Assembly: GCA_958296005.1 (NCBI GenBank)
Contig: CATQHQ010000002.1
Span: 468,501 to 532,500, forward strand
Source of the DNA: Longimicrobiales bacterium
GTDB taxonomy: Bacteria; Gemmatimonadota; Gemmatimonadetes; Longimicrobiales; Gaopeijiaceae
Direction of reading: 5' to 3'
DNA length: 64,000 bases
This document shows positions 55,152-64,000 of the stretch, one piece after another. A program made the position numbers and the translations under genes. The notes under the pieces are model-generated. The model was not told the DNA's origin. It saw only the letters and a program-made list of their open reading frames with translations, and made no database searches. Each line of letters begins with the position of its first letter. Position 1 is the stretch's first letter.

Positions 55152-56285
55152 TCACAGCGCCCGCAGCAGATCCTTGCCGAGCGCGGCGGCCTGCCACCGG
55201 CGCACATCGTCCAACGCTTCGAGTTCGGGCAAGCTCCGCGGCCTCGCCGCCGCCACTCGCCGCAGCGCGCTGTTCGCCATCAGCCGGCCCCGGTCCAGCC
55301 CCAGCCGTCCGGCCGCCCGGTCCCGCGCAGCCTTGAGGCGATCGAAGGCGGCTTCCTCCTCCGGGGGCGGCATCCCGCGTCCCCGCCTCGTCGGCGCCGG
55401 GTACGGTTCCAGCCGCGCGTCGGCCGTCCGACCCACCTGGATCAGCGCCTCCACCAACGATCGACCACGCGTCCGGGCCATCCCTGCCGGGAACCCCTTC
55501 GTCTTCGCCAGCCCAGCGGCCGACCGGGGCCGGGCCTTCGCGACCTCCAGAAGCGCCGCGTCGGACGCCACCCGAAACGGCGCCCGGTCCAAGGCGCGTG
55601 CCACGCCGTCCCGCCACTCCAACGCCCGACGAAGCGCGGTCGCCGAGCGGGGGTCCAGCCGCCGCGCCCCCTTCACCCGCGTCACCGGGTCCTGGGCGAC
55701 AACGGCTTCCCCGTCCGCCGACTCCAGCATCCGACGGCACTCCTCCTCCGCCCACGCCTCTCGCCCGAGCCGGCTCAGGGCGCTCTCCATTGCCGCGGCC
55801 AGCCTGTGCAGGTGCCGGGTGTCGCCCGCCGCGTACTCGATCATCTGCGGCGACAGAGGCCGCTTCGCCCAGTCGGCCCGCTGGTACTTCTTCGAGACGT
55901 CCACATCCAGATGCCGCTTCAGCAGCGCCTGAAGTCCCACTGCGGGCTCCCCGGCGAGCCCCGCGGCCACCTGGGTGTCGAAGAGGTTCGCCACCTCGGC
56001 CCCCAAGTCGCGTCGCAGCAGTCGCAAGTCGTAGGACGCGCCGTGCATGATCACCCGCCGCCCCGGGTCCTCCAAGACGGGCTTGAGCGCCGGCCCGAGA
56101 TCCACCGCCAGCGGGTCGAGAACGAAGGTCTTCTCCGGCGTCGAGAGCTGCACCAGGCAGAGCCGGTCCGAGTACCTATGGAAGCCGGCGGCCTCGCAGT
56201 CCACGGCCACGTCGCCGCCGCGGGCCAGCGACCTGGCAACGGCCTCGACGCCGTTGGGGGTGCGGACGTGGGTTGCGGGGGACAT
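55152..56285 (-). CDS. rnd: Ribonuclease D
   Basis: The protein has 377 residues. The DEDDy exonuclease domain shows VAVDCEAAGFHRY (D and E), IMHGASYDLRLL (D) and EYAAGDTRHLHRL (Y and D). Two HRDC-like regions follow (PATALRRALEWRDGVARALDRAPFRVASD-type segment and the final helical part). It matures tRNA 3' ends and trims structured RNA. It faces away from pyk. Confidence 0.92.
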   Translation of the reverse strand: MSPATHVRTPNGVEAVARSLARGGDVAVDCEAAGFHRYSDRLCLVQLSTPEKTFVLDPLAVDLGPALKPVLEDPGRRVIMHGASYDLRLLRRDLGAEVANLFDTQVAAGLAGEPAVGLQALLKRHLDVDVSKKYQRADWAKRPLSPQMIEYAAGDTRHLHRLAAAMESALSRLGREAWAEEECRRMLESADGEAVVAQDPVTRVKGARRLDPRSATALRRALEWRDGVARALDRAPFRVASDAALLEVAKARPRSAAGLAKTKGFPAGMARTRGRSLVEALIQVGRTADARLEPYPAPTRRGRGMPPPEEEAAFDRLKAARDRAAGRLGLDRGRLMANSALRRVAAARPRSLPELEALDDVRRWQAAALGKDLLRAL

Positions 56286-56421
56286 GAAGTCGTTGCGGCT
56301 CCGTTTTCCCCACGCGAGGGGGGACGGGCGGGGTGCTTGTGCTCCGAACCGAAGGTAGCTTGAATCCTCTGGAGACCAACGTCTCTCCCCAAGGCTCCGC
56401 GCCTACGAATCGGCTGCGTCT

Positions 56422-57840
56422 ATGATCAAGACGAAGATCGTCGCCACCGTCGGACCCGCCAGCGCCCGCCCCGAGGTCATGGCCGAGCTGGTTCGGGCGG
56501 GGGTGAACGTCGCCCGGATCAACATGTCCCACGGAACCCATCGCACCCACGCCCGGAGCATCCGCTCGGTGCGGGAGGCCGCCAAGGCCGTCGGCCGCCC
56601 CGTCGCGATCATGGCCGACCTCCAGGGCCCGAAGATCCGAATCGGCGACTTGGACGAGCCCGTCCTCCTCCGAGACGGCCACAGCGTCACCTTCGCGCCC
56701 GAGGGCAGCCACTGGTCCGGCGAGCTGCCCACCGCGTACGCCGGCCTGGCCCGACAGGTGTCGCCCGGCACCCAGATGCTGCTGGACGACGGCCTGATCG
56801 AGCTCGTCTGCACCTGGACCGACGGCGAGCGCGCCGAGTTCGAGGTCGCCAGGGGCGGACTCCTCCGCTCGCGCAAGGGGATCAACCTTCCCGGCGTGGA
56901 AGTGGACACGCCCTCGGTCACCGAAAAGGACCTTCGCGACCTAGAGTTCGCGCTCGCCTCGGAAGTGGACTACGTGGGCCTCTCCTTCGTGCGGAAGATG
57001 CGCGACGTGGCGGAGCTGAAGAGCCTCCTGAAGGGCCGGGCGTGGCTGGTCGCGAAGATCGAGAAGGCCCAGGCGATGGACGAGCTGGACGGGATTCTGG
57101 CCAAGTGCGATGCGGTGATGGTGGCCAGGGGGGACCTGGGCGTCGAGCTCCCCTTCGCCGCCGTGCCGCTGGCCCAGAAGCGGATCATCCAGGCGGCCAA
57201 CGGCTGGGGCCGGCCCGTCATCACCGCCACCCAGATGCTCGAGTCGATGACCGAGTACCCGAAGCCCACCCGAGCCGAGACCTCGGACGTGGCCAACGCG
57301 ATCCTGGACGGCACCGACGCCGTCATGCTCTCCGGCGAGACGGCCGTGGGGAAGTACCCGGTCCGCACGGTGGAGGTCATCGTCCGGGTCGCTCGGGAAG
57401 TGGAGGAGAGCGGCGCCCTGGCGGAAGGACCCCACTACCTGCACTACGCCGGACCCGTACAGCGCCGAGGCGCGTCCCAAACGGAGCACTCCGTGGCCGG
57501 CTCGACGGTGTCCTCCGCACGGGACCTGAAGGCGCCGGCGATCATCGTCCTCACCCGCAGCGGCTCCTCCGCCCGCCTCGTGTCGTCCTACCGTCCGCCG
57601 GTGCCGATCTTCACGGTATGCACCGACGCCAAGGTCCACCGCCGGCTGGGCGGGGTGTGGGGCCTCCGTCCCGTGCTGGCCGAAGGGAAGGAGATCAGCT
57701 ACGAGGGCCTGACCGACCTGGGCAAGCAGGCGGTCCTGAACGCGGGACGAGGGAAGCCGGGCGACCCGGTGGTCGTGACTTCGGGCCTGCCGTTCCACAG
57801 CCCGGGCTCGACCAATACCATGAGGATCGAGCAGCTCTGA
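56422..57840 (+). CDS. pyk: Pyruvate kinase
   Basis: The protein has 472 residues, normal for the family. Conserved motifs: TKIVATVGPAS, ARINMSHGTHRTH, IMADLQGPKIRIG, VAKIEKAQAMDELDGIL, MVARGDLGVELPF, PVITATQMLESM and DAVMLSGETAVGKYPV. It converts phosphoenolpyruvate and ADP to pyruvate and ATP. The next gene begins one base after the stop, so pyk heads a long run of genes on the plus strand. Confidence 0.96.
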   Translation: MIKTKIVATVGPASARPEVMAELVRAGVNVARINMSHGTHRTHARSIRSVREAAKAVGRPVAIMADLQGPKIRIGDLDEPVLLRDGHSVTFAPEGSHWSGELPTAYAGLARQVSPGTQMLLDDGLIELVCTWTDGERAEFEVARGGLLRSRKGINLPGVEVDTPSVTEKDLRDLEFALASEVDYVGLSFVRKMRDVAELKSLLKGRAWLVAKIEKAQAMDELDGILAKCDAVMVARGDLGVELPFAAVPLAQKRIIQAANGWGRPVITATQMLESMTEYPKPTRAETSDVANAILDGTDAVMLSGETAVGKYPVRTVEVIVRVAREVEESGALAEGPHYLHYAGPVQRRGASQTEHSVAGSTVSSARDLKAPAIIVLTRSGSSARLVSSYRPPVPIFTVCTDAKVHRRLGGVWGLRPVLAEGKEISYEGLTDLGKQAVLNAGRGKPGDPVVVTSGLPFHSPGSTNTMRIEQL

Positions 57841-57841
57841 C

Positions 57842-58621
57842 TTGCGGCTCACCTTCCTCGGAACCGGGACTTCCTTCGGCGTTCCGGTGATCGGTTGCCG
57901 CTGCCGCACCTGCACGTCCTCCGAGCGCCGCGACAAGCGGACCCGCCACGGCGCCGTCCTGAGTCTGCCCGGGGGCAACCTCCTGGTGGACACGCCCCCT
58001 GAGCTTCGCCTCCAGCTCCTCTCCTGCGGCATCGACCAGATCGACTCGGTCTGGTACACGCACCTCCACGCCGATCACGTCCACGGCATCGACGATCTTC
58101 GGGTCTTCTCCACTCGGGGACGGGACCCGGTTCCCACCTACGTCCCCGAGAAGTTGAAGGAGACGATGACGACTCGTTTCTCCTACATCTTCGACCGGGG
58201 TCTCCGCGTCTCCGCCGGGTCCTCCAAGCCTCGCCTCGTCCTTCGGACCTACGCCCCCGGAGTAGAGGCAGAGGTGCTGGGCGCCCAGCTCACGCCGTTC
58301 CAGGTCCCCCACGGGGCCACCGGCGCCTACGGCTTTCGCGTCGGACCCCTGGGCTACGTGACCGACGCCAAGCGGTTGCCGTCGGAAGCCCTGCGCATCC
58401 TCGACGGCGTGTCGGTGCTGGTCCTCAACGCCCTCTGGTGGGGTCGTCCCCACTCGGCCCACTTCAACGTGGAGGAGGCCGTGGAGGCCGCTGGGAAAGT
58501 CGGCGCCGAACGCACCTTCCTCACCCACATGACGCACCTCCTGCGCTACCGGGAGCTCTCCGCCGCGCTCCCCGCCGGGATCGAGCCCGCCTACGACGGT
58601 CTGGTGGTCGACCTTGGCTGA
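57842..58621 (+). CDS. PhnP-like MBL-fold phosphodiesterase
   Basis: The protein has 259 residues, TTG start one base after the pyk stop. It begins RLTFLGTGTSFGVPVIGCRCRTCTSSE, a PhnP-like Cys-containing start, and carries the complete metal motif THLHADHVHGIDDLR plus a late FLTHMTH. Related enzymes cleave cyclic phosphodiesters. It overlaps the pgi start. Confidence 0.88.
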   Translation: MRLTFLGTGTSFGVPVIGCRCRTCTSSERRDKRTRHGAVLSLPGGNLLVDTPPELRLQLLSCGIDQIDSVWYTHLHADHVHGIDDLRVFSTRGRDPVPTYVPEKLKETMTTRFSYIFDRGLRVSAGSSKPRLVLRTYAPGVEAEVLGAQLTPFQVPHGATGAYGFRVGPLGYVTDAKRLPSEALRILDGVSVLVLNALWWGRPHSAHFNVEEAVEAAGKVGAERTFLTHMTHLLRYRELSAALPAGIEPAYDGLVVDLG

Positions 58622-60044
58622 CGCCGTGGCCGCTTTGCCGTCCGCGGCCTCCGGCGGCCCCGTCCTCGACTACGGCAACATGCTTGCGGGCGTCCTCCCC
58701 CGCGGCGGCGTCGCACCGGAGCGGCTGCAGCCCGAAGGACGCCTGGCCCGACGCTTCCGCCGCGCCTTCGACGAAACGGAAGCTCGTCGCGCCGCCGGAG
58801 AGATGGGGTTCTTCGCCCTGCCCGCCGCACGCGAGTTGGCCGACCGCGCCCGCGCCGCCGCCGACTCCCTGCGTCCCTGGTGCGAAGCCGTGGTCGTCGT
58901 GGGGATCGGCGGCTCGGCGTTGGGCGCCGCCGCCCTCCGGGACGCCCTCCTTCCCACGGGGTGGAACGGACTCGACGCGACGGCCCGACGCGGCTTCCCC
59001 CGCCTCCATGTCCTGGACAACCCGGACCCGGACACCGTGGCCGCCCTCTTGGACGGCCTGAAGCTGGACCGCACCCTCTTCAACGTCGTCAGCAAGTCGG
59101 GCGCAACCGCCGAGACCGCGGCCAACTTCCTGGTGGCGTGGCAGCGCCTGCACGACGCCTTCGGCCTCGAGGGCGCCCGCCGACGGGTCCTCGCCACCAC
59201 CGGCAGGACCGGCCCCCTACGGGAGCTCGCCTCGGAGCTGAGCCTTCGCTCGCTGCCGGTGCCCGACGATGTGGGCGGACGGTTCTCGGTCCTCTCTCCC
59301 GTGGGTTTGTTCCCCGCCGCCGCCGCTGGCATCGACGTCGACGCCGTGCTGGAGGGCGCGGCCGCGATCGTCGATCGTTGCGCCTCGCCCGAGCTGACTC
59401 GCAACCCGGCGGGAGCGCTGGCGACTCTCCTCCACGCCGCGGACGCGGAGGCCGGCGCCCGCATCCACGTGCTCATGCCGTACGCCGATCGGCTGAAGTC
59501 GCTGGCAGCCTGGTTCCAGCAGCTCTGGGCCGAGTCCCTGGGGAAGGCGGCGAACCGCGCCGGCGAGCGCGTCGAAACCGGCCCGACCCCCCTTGCGGCC
59601 CTCGGGGCCCCGGACCAGCACGCCCAGCTCCAGCTCTTCATGGAGGGCCCCCGCGACAAGGTGGTGGTCTTCCTTGGCCGTGCCGTCCCCGAGCGCGACG
59701 TGCCCGTCCCGCGCCCGTTCCCCGCCAAGCCCGCCCTCGCCTACCTCGGGGGCAGCACCCTCTTCGGCCTGCTGGACGACGAGAGACGGGCGACCGCCGA
59801 GGCGCTGCGCCGCGAGAGCCGCCCGAACATGACGATCATGGTGGACCGGATCGACGCCCGATCGGTGGGCGGCCTGATCATGCTCTTCCAGATCGCCGCA
59901 GCGTACGCCGGCGCCCTCTACGGCGTCGATCCCCTGAACCAGCCCGGAGTCGAGCTGGGGAAGGCGCTCGCGGCAGGGCTCATGGGGCGGCCGGGCGCCG
60001 AGCCCCCCGACGTTCCCGCGCCCGATCCCCGTTGGCGGACGTGA
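58614..60044 (+). CDS. pgi: Glucose-6-phosphate isomerase
   Basis: The protein has 476 residues, TTG start inside the end of the upstream gene. Motifs: VVVVGIGGSALGAAALRDAL, NVVSKSGATAETAANFLV (phosphate-binding SKSG), GGRFSVLSPVGLFPAAAAG, QHAQLQLFMEGP and a C-terminal VDPLNQPGVELGK. It interconverts glucose 6-phosphate and fructose 6-phosphate. Confidence 0.94.
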   Translation: MADAVAALPSAASGGPVLDYGNMLAGVLPRGGVAPERLQPEGRLARRFRRAFDETEARRAAGEMGFFALPAARELADRARAAADSLRPWCEAVVVVGIGGSALGAAALRDALLPTGWNGLDATARRGFPRLHVLDNPDPDTVAALLDGLKLDRTLFNVVSKSGATAETAANFLVAWQRLHDAFGLEGARRRVLATTGRTGPLRELASELSLRSLPVPDDVGGRFSVLSPVGLFPAAAAGIDVDAVLEGAAAIVDRCASPELTRNPAGALATLLHAADAEAGARIHVLMPYADRLKSLAAWFQQLWAESLGKAANRAGERVETGPTPLAALGAPDQHAQLQLFMEGPRDKVVVFLGRAVPERDVPVPRPFPAKPALAYLGGSTLFGLLDDERRATAEALRRESRPNMTIMVDRIDARSVGGLIMLFQIAAAYAGALYGVDPLNQPGVELGKALAAGLMGRPGAEPPDVPAPDPRWRT

Positions 60045-60129
60045 AGGGGCGTGCTTACTTTCCGGCCCGGCGGACGTCCCCGGTCCGGACGCCCGCTCGC
60101 CCGCTCGCCACAAACCACGGAGACTCGCG

Positions 60130-60540
60130 ATGAGCACGCCGGATGAACAACGCACGGTCGTCATTGAGAAGGAACGAGGCTCCGAGATCGGCGCCTTCCT
60201 CCTCGGCGCCCTCGTAGGCGCGGGCTTGGCTCTCCTCTTGGCCCCCGGGTCCGGCGCGGAGACCCAGCAGCGGATACGCGAGCACGCCAAGAAGCTTCGC
60301 GACGTTACCGAGGACCGGGTGAGGGGTCTTCGCGACGACTTCGGCTCCCACGTGGAGTCCGCGAAGGGCGTGGTGGAGCAGGGGAGGCAGATCGCGTCCG
60401 GCGCCCGCGCGGAGCTGGAGGACAAGCTGGAGCGCTCGAAGGCGGCCTACCGGGCCGGAGTGGACGCCGCCCGCGAGGCCTCTCGACCCCAGCCGAGCCC
60501 CGCCGAAGACGCCGCCCCCACCGAAGAGGCGTCGTCCTAG
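60130..60540 (+). CDS. YtxH-domain protein
   Basis: The protein has 136 residues. A single membrane segment with small residues (IGAFLLGALVGAGLALLLAPGSGAETQQRIREHA) is the YtxH signature, including the LLAPxSG motif. A long amphipathic helical region and an acidic Pro-rich tail follow. Function unknown; homologues are stress- or envelope-associated. Confidence 0.82.
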   Translation: MSTPDEQRTVVIEKERGSEIGAFLLGALVGAGLALLLAPGSGAETQQRIREHAKKLRDVTEDRVRGLRDDFGSHVESAKGVVEQGRQIASGARAELEDKLERSKAAYRAGVDAAREASRPQPSPAEDAAPTEEASS

Positions 60541-60587
60541 CTCCGCTCGCTGCCCTTAACCCGTACCCGAAATCGGAGACCCCACCG

Positions 60588-61268
60588 TTGCAGATATACC
60601 TCGACACGGCCAACCTGGGCGAGATCCGCGAAGCCGCCCGGTGGGGCGTCCTGAGCGGAGTAACGACCAACCCGACCCTCATGGCCCGCGAGACAGGGGC
60701 CGACTTCCAGGAGACGATCCGCGCGATCGCCGGTCTGGTGGACGGCCCAATAAGCGCCGAGACCGTGTCCGAAGACGCCGACGGCATGGTGTCGGAGGGG
60801 CTGGAGTACGCCGCTTGGCACCCCAACGTGATCATCAAGGTGCCGGCCACCACCGCCGGGCTGGAGGCCGTCTCCCGCCTGGGCGAGAAGGGCATCCGCT
60901 GCAACGTCACCCTGATCTTCAACACGGGCCAGGCGCTCATGTCCGCCCTCGCCGGGGCGTTCGTGGTCTCCCCCTTCATCGGTCGCCTGGACGACATCTC
61001 GCAGGACGGGATGGAGCTGATCCGCGAGATCGCCGCCGTCTTCGAGCAGAACCCGGGGATCGCGACCCGCATCCTCGCAGCGTCGGTCCGCCACCCGCGT
61101 CACGTGATCGACTCGGCGTTGGCCGGCGCCCACATCGCCACCTGTCCCTTCAAGGTCCTCAAGCAGTGCATGGCCCACCCCCTGACCGACAAGGGGATCG
61201 CCGCCTTTCTCGCGGACTGGCGGAGCCGCGAAGCCGCCGCGACAGCTCATGGCGCCACCGCGAACTGA
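60588..61268 (+). CDS. Fructose-6-phosphate aldolase/transaldolase, short type
   Basis: The protein has 226 residues, TTG start. MQIYLDTANLGEIREAARWGVLSGVTTNPTLMARE is the canonical start; the Schiff-base Lys is in NVIIKVPATTAGLEA; QALMSALAGAFVVSPFIGRLDDI matches the FSA/TalC subfamily. It may act as transaldolase in the pentose phosphate pathway, supported by nearby pgi. The next gene overlaps its last 20 bases. Confidence 0.92.
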   Translation: MQIYLDTANLGEIREAARWGVLSGVTTNPTLMARETGADFQETIRAIAGLVDGPISAETVSEDADGMVSEGLEYAAWHPNVIIKVPATTAGLEAVSRLGEKGIRCNVTLIFNTGQALMSALAGAFVVSPFIGRLDDISQDGMELIREIAAVFEQNPGIATRILAASVRHPRHVIDSALAGAHIATCPFKVLKQCMAHPLTDKGIAAFLADWRSREAAATAHGATAN

Positions 61269-61917
61269 CGACCCTCTAAGGCGTGGTGCGCGTCGCGGAG
61301 GTCGTCTTGCCGCGGCCACCGCGCTGACCGCCCTCGCCGTCCTGACGGCGCCCGGCGTTCTCCGGCTCGCCGCGGCGGTCCAGGCCCGGGAGCTGACGAA
61401 GCTGCTCGGCGAGCCCGTCGGCGAACCGGCGCTGGTTCTCGGCGAGCCCCTCGTCGACGTGGACGTCCCCTACGTGCTGGTCCACCTGACCACCAACAGC
61501 GTCCACCTCATGGACGGCGCCGAGTCCCTCTGGTCCGCCCCCGCCGCCACGGGCAACGGCTTCCGCCTGGCCGGTGCCGGCAAGCGCTGGACGTTCACGA
61601 CCCCCAAGGGACTCTTCCGTGTCCGTCGCAAGGAAAAGGACCCGGTTTGGGTCGCCCCCGACTGGTACTACGTCGAAAGGGGCCTCCGGGTCCCGGCGGA
61701 CAACGCTCGCTCCCGGCGGATCCCGGGGGCGATGGGGAACACGGCGATCTACTTGGGCGACGGGATCGCCATTCACGGCACCAACGCCCCTGCGCTGGTC
61801 TTGAACCCCGACCCGGAGCGCCGGCGGGTGTCCCACGGCTGCATCCGCCTTACCAACGAATCCGCCCGGGAGCTCTATCACCTAGTGGAGGTGGGCACGC
61901 CGGTTCTGGTCTTTTGA
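61249..61917 (+). CDS. L,D-transpeptidase (YkuD domain)
   Basis: The protein has 222 residues with an N-terminal signal/anchor (RLAAATALTALAVLTAPGVLRLA). The YkuD catalytic motif is complete: IAIHGTNAPALVL...RRRVSHGCIRLTNESARELYHLV, with the Cys nucleophile in SHGCIRL. It cross-links peptidoglycan or attaches proteins to it in the periplasm. The start overlaps the transaldolase end. Confidence 0.9.
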   Translation: MAPPRTDDPLRRGARRGGRLAAATALTALAVLTAPGVLRLAAAVQARELTKLLGEPVGEPALVLGEPLVDVDVPYVLVHLTTNSVHLMDGAESLWSAPAATGNGFRLAGAGKRWTFTTPKGLFRVRRKEKDPVWVAPDWYYVERGLRVPADNARSRRIPGAMGNTAIYLGDGIAIHGTNAPALVLNPDPERRRVSHGCIRLTNESARELYHLVEVGTPVLVF

Positions 61918-62387
61918 CTGGTCCTCTCTCCCGGGACGGGCGCAAGGTCGTCGCCCGGAACCGCAAGGCTCGCCACGAGTACGAGGTGCTGGACACGTGG
62001 GAGGCGGGCTTGGTCCTGAGCGGCACCGAGGTCAAGTCGATCCGCGCCGGCGCCGTGGCGTTCCGCGACGCTCACGCCAGGGCCGAGTCGGGCGAACTCT
62101 GGCTCCACAGCCTCCACGTAGCGCCCTACGAGTCGGCGAGCCGCTGGAACCACGACGAGACCCGCCCCCGCAAGCTCCTCCTCCACAAGGACCAGATCCG
62201 ACGGATCGCCGCCAAGACGGAGGAGAAGGGACTCGCCCTCGTGCCCCTGGACCTGTACTTCCGCCGGGGCAGAGCCCGGATCACGCTGGGGCTCTGCCGC
62301 GGCCGAAAGCACCGGGACAAGAGGGAGGAGCTGAAGCGTCGAGAGATGGAGCGCGAAGCCCAGCGCGCCATGAAGGAGGCCCGGTGA
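61914..62387 (+). CDS. smpB: SsrA-binding protein
   Basis: The protein has 157 residues from a TTG at 61914 overlapping the previous stop (TTGA). VVARNRKARHEYEVLDTWEAGLVLSGTEVKSIRAG is diagnostic; the C-terminal basic tail RGRKHRDKREELKRREMERE is complete. It binds tmRNA for ribosome rescue. The tmRNA gene itself was not recognised in the window. Confidence 0.95.
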   Translation: MTGPLSRDGRKVVARNRKARHEYEVLDTWEAGLVLSGTEVKSIRAGAVAFRDAHARAESGELWLHSLHVAPYESASRWNHDETRPRKLLLHKDQIRRIAAKTEEKGLALVPLDLYFRRGRARITLGLCRGRKHRDKREELKRREMEREAQRAMKEAR

Positions 62388-63256
62388 CCGAACTCCGCGT
62401 CTTCGGCGCGCGCTTCGCCAACCCGGTTCTCTTCGCCGCCGGGACCGCAGGCTTCGGCGAGCCGGTCGTGGCGACGATCTCCCCGGCGGAGGTCGGCGGA
62501 CTCGTCACCAAGTCGGTGACGTTGGAGCCTCGACGGGGCAACCCAGCCCCCAGGGTCACCGAGTTTCGGGGCGGGATGCTCAACTCCCTAGGCTTGGCCA
62601 ACCCCGGACTGGAGGTCGTGCGCAAGGAGAAGCTTCCCTGGATGGCCCGCCGCTTGGGGGAGATGATCGTCTTCCTGTCGGTGGCCGGTCGGACCCCCGA
62701 CGAGTACGTCGAGGTAGTGTCGGCGCTGGAGGCGGAAGGCGGCTTCCTGGGCTTCGAACTCAACTTGTCGTGCCCCAACGACGTCCACCGGCGAGGTCGT
62801 CCCTTCTGCCTCGACCCTCCGGCGATGCGCGACGTGCTGGACCGGGTGCGTCCCCTCACGGATCGCCCTCTCCTGGCGAAGCTGGCCCCCAACGACCCCG
62901 CGGTCGCCGCCACCGCCGCGCTCGCCGTGCGTCACGGCGCCGACGGGATCACCGCGGTCAACACGATCCCCGGCTACCTGCCTGCCCGGGGTGCTCGCCG
63001 CGCCCTCGGCGCGGGAAGCGGGGGCACGAGCGGCCCCGCAATCCTGCCCGTGGGCTTGGCGGCGGTTCGGGAGATCGCCGCCGCCGTGGACGTCCCGGTC
63101 GTCGGGGTGGGGGGGATCGTCTCCGACTCCGGCGCCCGCGCCTACCTGGACGCCGGCGCGTCGCTCGTGCAGGTCGGTACCGGCTCCTTTGCCGACCCCC
63201 GCTGCGCGGCCCGGCTGGCCCGGCGGCTGGCCCGTCGATCGGAAGCCGTCCCGTGA
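62384..63256 (+). CDS. pyrD: Dihydroorotate dehydrogenase
   Basis: The protein has 290 residues, GTG start overlapping the smpB stop. FMN-barrel motifs: NPVLFAAGTAGFGEP, TKSVTLEPRRGNPAPRV, MLNSLGLANPG, FELNLSCPNDVH, AKLAPND, and VVGVGGIVSDSGARAYLDAGASLVQVGT. The form is class 1 (probably 1B). It oxidises dihydroorotate to orotate in pyrimidine synthesis, next to pyrF. Confidence 0.94.
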   Translation: MTELRVFGARFANPVLFAAGTAGFGEPVVATISPAEVGGLVTKSVTLEPRRGNPAPRVTEFRGGMLNSLGLANPGLEVVRKEKLPWMARRLGEMIVFLSVAGRTPDEYVEVVSALEAEGGFLGFELNLSCPNDVHRRGRPFCLDPPAMRDVLDRVRPLTDRPLLAKLAPNDPAVAATAALAVRHGADGITAVNTIPGYLPARGARRALGAGSGGTSGPAILPVGLAAVREIAAAVDVPVVGVGGIVSDSGARAYLDAGASLVQVGTGSFADPRCAARLARRLARRSEAVP

Positions 63257-63969
63257 GCAGCCGCATCGTCGTCGCCCTCGACGTGCCGACCCCCGAGCAG
63301 GCGCTGGCGCTGACGGACCGCATCGGGCCCGAGTGCACCTTCTACAAGGTCGGACTGGAGCTCTTCGTCGCGGCGGGACCGGACGTGGTCCGCGCCCTCC
63401 GGGACCGGGGCAAGGACGTGTTCCTCGACCTGAAACTCCACGACATCCCGAACACCGTCGCCCGCGCCGTCGCTGTCGCCGCCGACTCCGGCGCCCGCCT
63501 TCTCACCGTTCACGCCATGGGCGGCCCCGAGATGCTGGCCGCCGCAGCGGAGGCGGCGCCCCCGTCCACCACCCTGCTGGCCGTGACCGTCCTTACTTCC
63601 CTGGACGCCCCCGTCCTCGGGCAGGTCCTCGGTCGCCCAGTGCGCCGCGTGGAGGACCACGTGCACCGTCTGGCCGCCCTGGCCCGGAGCGCGAAGCTGG
63701 GCGGCGTGGTGTGCTCTGCCGCCGACGCCGAGTTGGCGAGAGAGGCTCTCGGGCCCGCCGGCGAGATCGTGACGCCCGGGATCCGTTTCGCTGGCGCCGC
63801 CACCCACGACCAGCGCCGCACCCGTACGCCGGAGGAGGCGTTCCGCGCCGGCGCCACCCGGATCGTGGTGGGCCGGCCCGTCCTCGCCGCCCAGAACCCT
63901 GCCGCCGCGTTCGCCCGGGTGGCGGCTGCCGCTCGCCAAGCCGAAGCCGCCCGCGCCCACACGGGTTGA
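63253..63969 (+). CDS. pyrF: Orotidine 5'-phosphate decarboxylase
   Basis: The protein has 238 residues, GTG start overlapping the pyrD stop (GTGA). The catalytic motif FLDLKLHDIPNTVARA (Lys-Asp array) and the phosphate-binding VTPGIRFAGAATHDQ and ATRIVVGRPVL are present. It makes UMP from OMP. It is the last complete gene; the final 31 bases of the window hold nothing recognised. Confidence 0.95.
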   Translation: MSSRIVVALDVPTPEQALALTDRIGPECTFYKVGLELFVAAGPDVVRALRDRGKDVFLDLKLHDIPNTVARAVAVAADSGARLLTVHAMGGPEMLAAAAEAAPPSTTLLAVTVLTSLDAPVLGQVLGRPVRRVEDHVHRLAALARSAKLGGVVCSAADAELAREALGPAGEIVTPGIRFAGAATHDQRRTRTPEEAFRAGATRIVVGRPVLAAQNPAAAFARVAAAARQAEAARAHTG

Positions 63970-64000
63970 CGAGCCCGTTCGGGATCGGGGATGATTCCCC

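Overview
The window is about 64 kb of uniformly GC-rich bacterial DNA with tightly packed genes, many starting on GTG or TTG and many joined by 4-base stop/start overlaps (ATGA, GTGA, TTGA). A cobalamin-dependent ribonucleotide reductase, many secreted or lipoprotein enzymes (PQQ dehydrogenase, creatininase-like, cyclase, MBL, M20), a BamA-like barrel fused to a peptidase, and a fused 2-oxoacid dehydrogenase E1 suggest a diderm aerobe, most likely Gemmatimonadota or a similar marine or host-associated group. The phylum is an inference from gene content, not a search result.

Layout. 1-7442 (minus) is the N-terminal part of a giant secreted repeat protein that runs off the left edge; about 19 Ig-like units alternate in a ~760-bp super-repeat. 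7.7-9.0 kb holds a dienelactone hydrolase-like lipoprotein and the broken tail of an Rpn-type gene. 9.2-11.3 kb holds a barrel protein behind an excellent sigma-54 promoter match, then a secreted Gly/Tyr-rich protein. 11.4-14.2 kb is a periplasmic redox group: a DsbD/CcdA-like membrane protein, a TlpA-like thioredoxin and, converging on them, a secreted peroxiredoxin whose peroxidatic cysteine codon is an in-frame TGA followed by a SECIS-like hairpin. I read this as a selenoprotein. 14.3-18.3 kb encodes secreted catabolic enzymes; 18.3-20.1 kb is accessory (small orphans, a 58-residue lipoprotein, an N-truncated Rpn gene). 20.3-29.1 kb is housekeeping: fused E1, DUF255 protein, VTT-like protein, then coaE, nrnA-like, hypothetical, fur-like and ccdA genes.

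29.2-46.5 kb contains a block [ABC exporter / lipoprotein / murQ / ArnT-like glycosyltransferase / secreted peptidase-propeller-barrel] present as three diverged partial tandem copies. Intact members are spread over the copies: the ABC exporter only in copy A, murQ and the peptidase only in copy C, the lipoprotein in A and C, and the glycosyltransferase open in all three. A degenerate insertion-sequence remnant lies at the A/B joint and a 9-bp microhomology at the B/C joint.

46.5-64 kb is core metabolism: class II ribonucleotide reductase behind a promoter carrying two NrdR-type boxes, an M20 amidohydrolase, a nitrilase, rocD, a coiled-coil membrane protein, a YggX-like protein, a DksA-like protein, RNase D, pyruvate kinase, and then a dense run of MBL, pgi, YtxH, transaldolase/FSA, L,D-transpeptidase, smpB, pyrD and pyrF. 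No rRNA, tRNA or CRISPR array was recognised.
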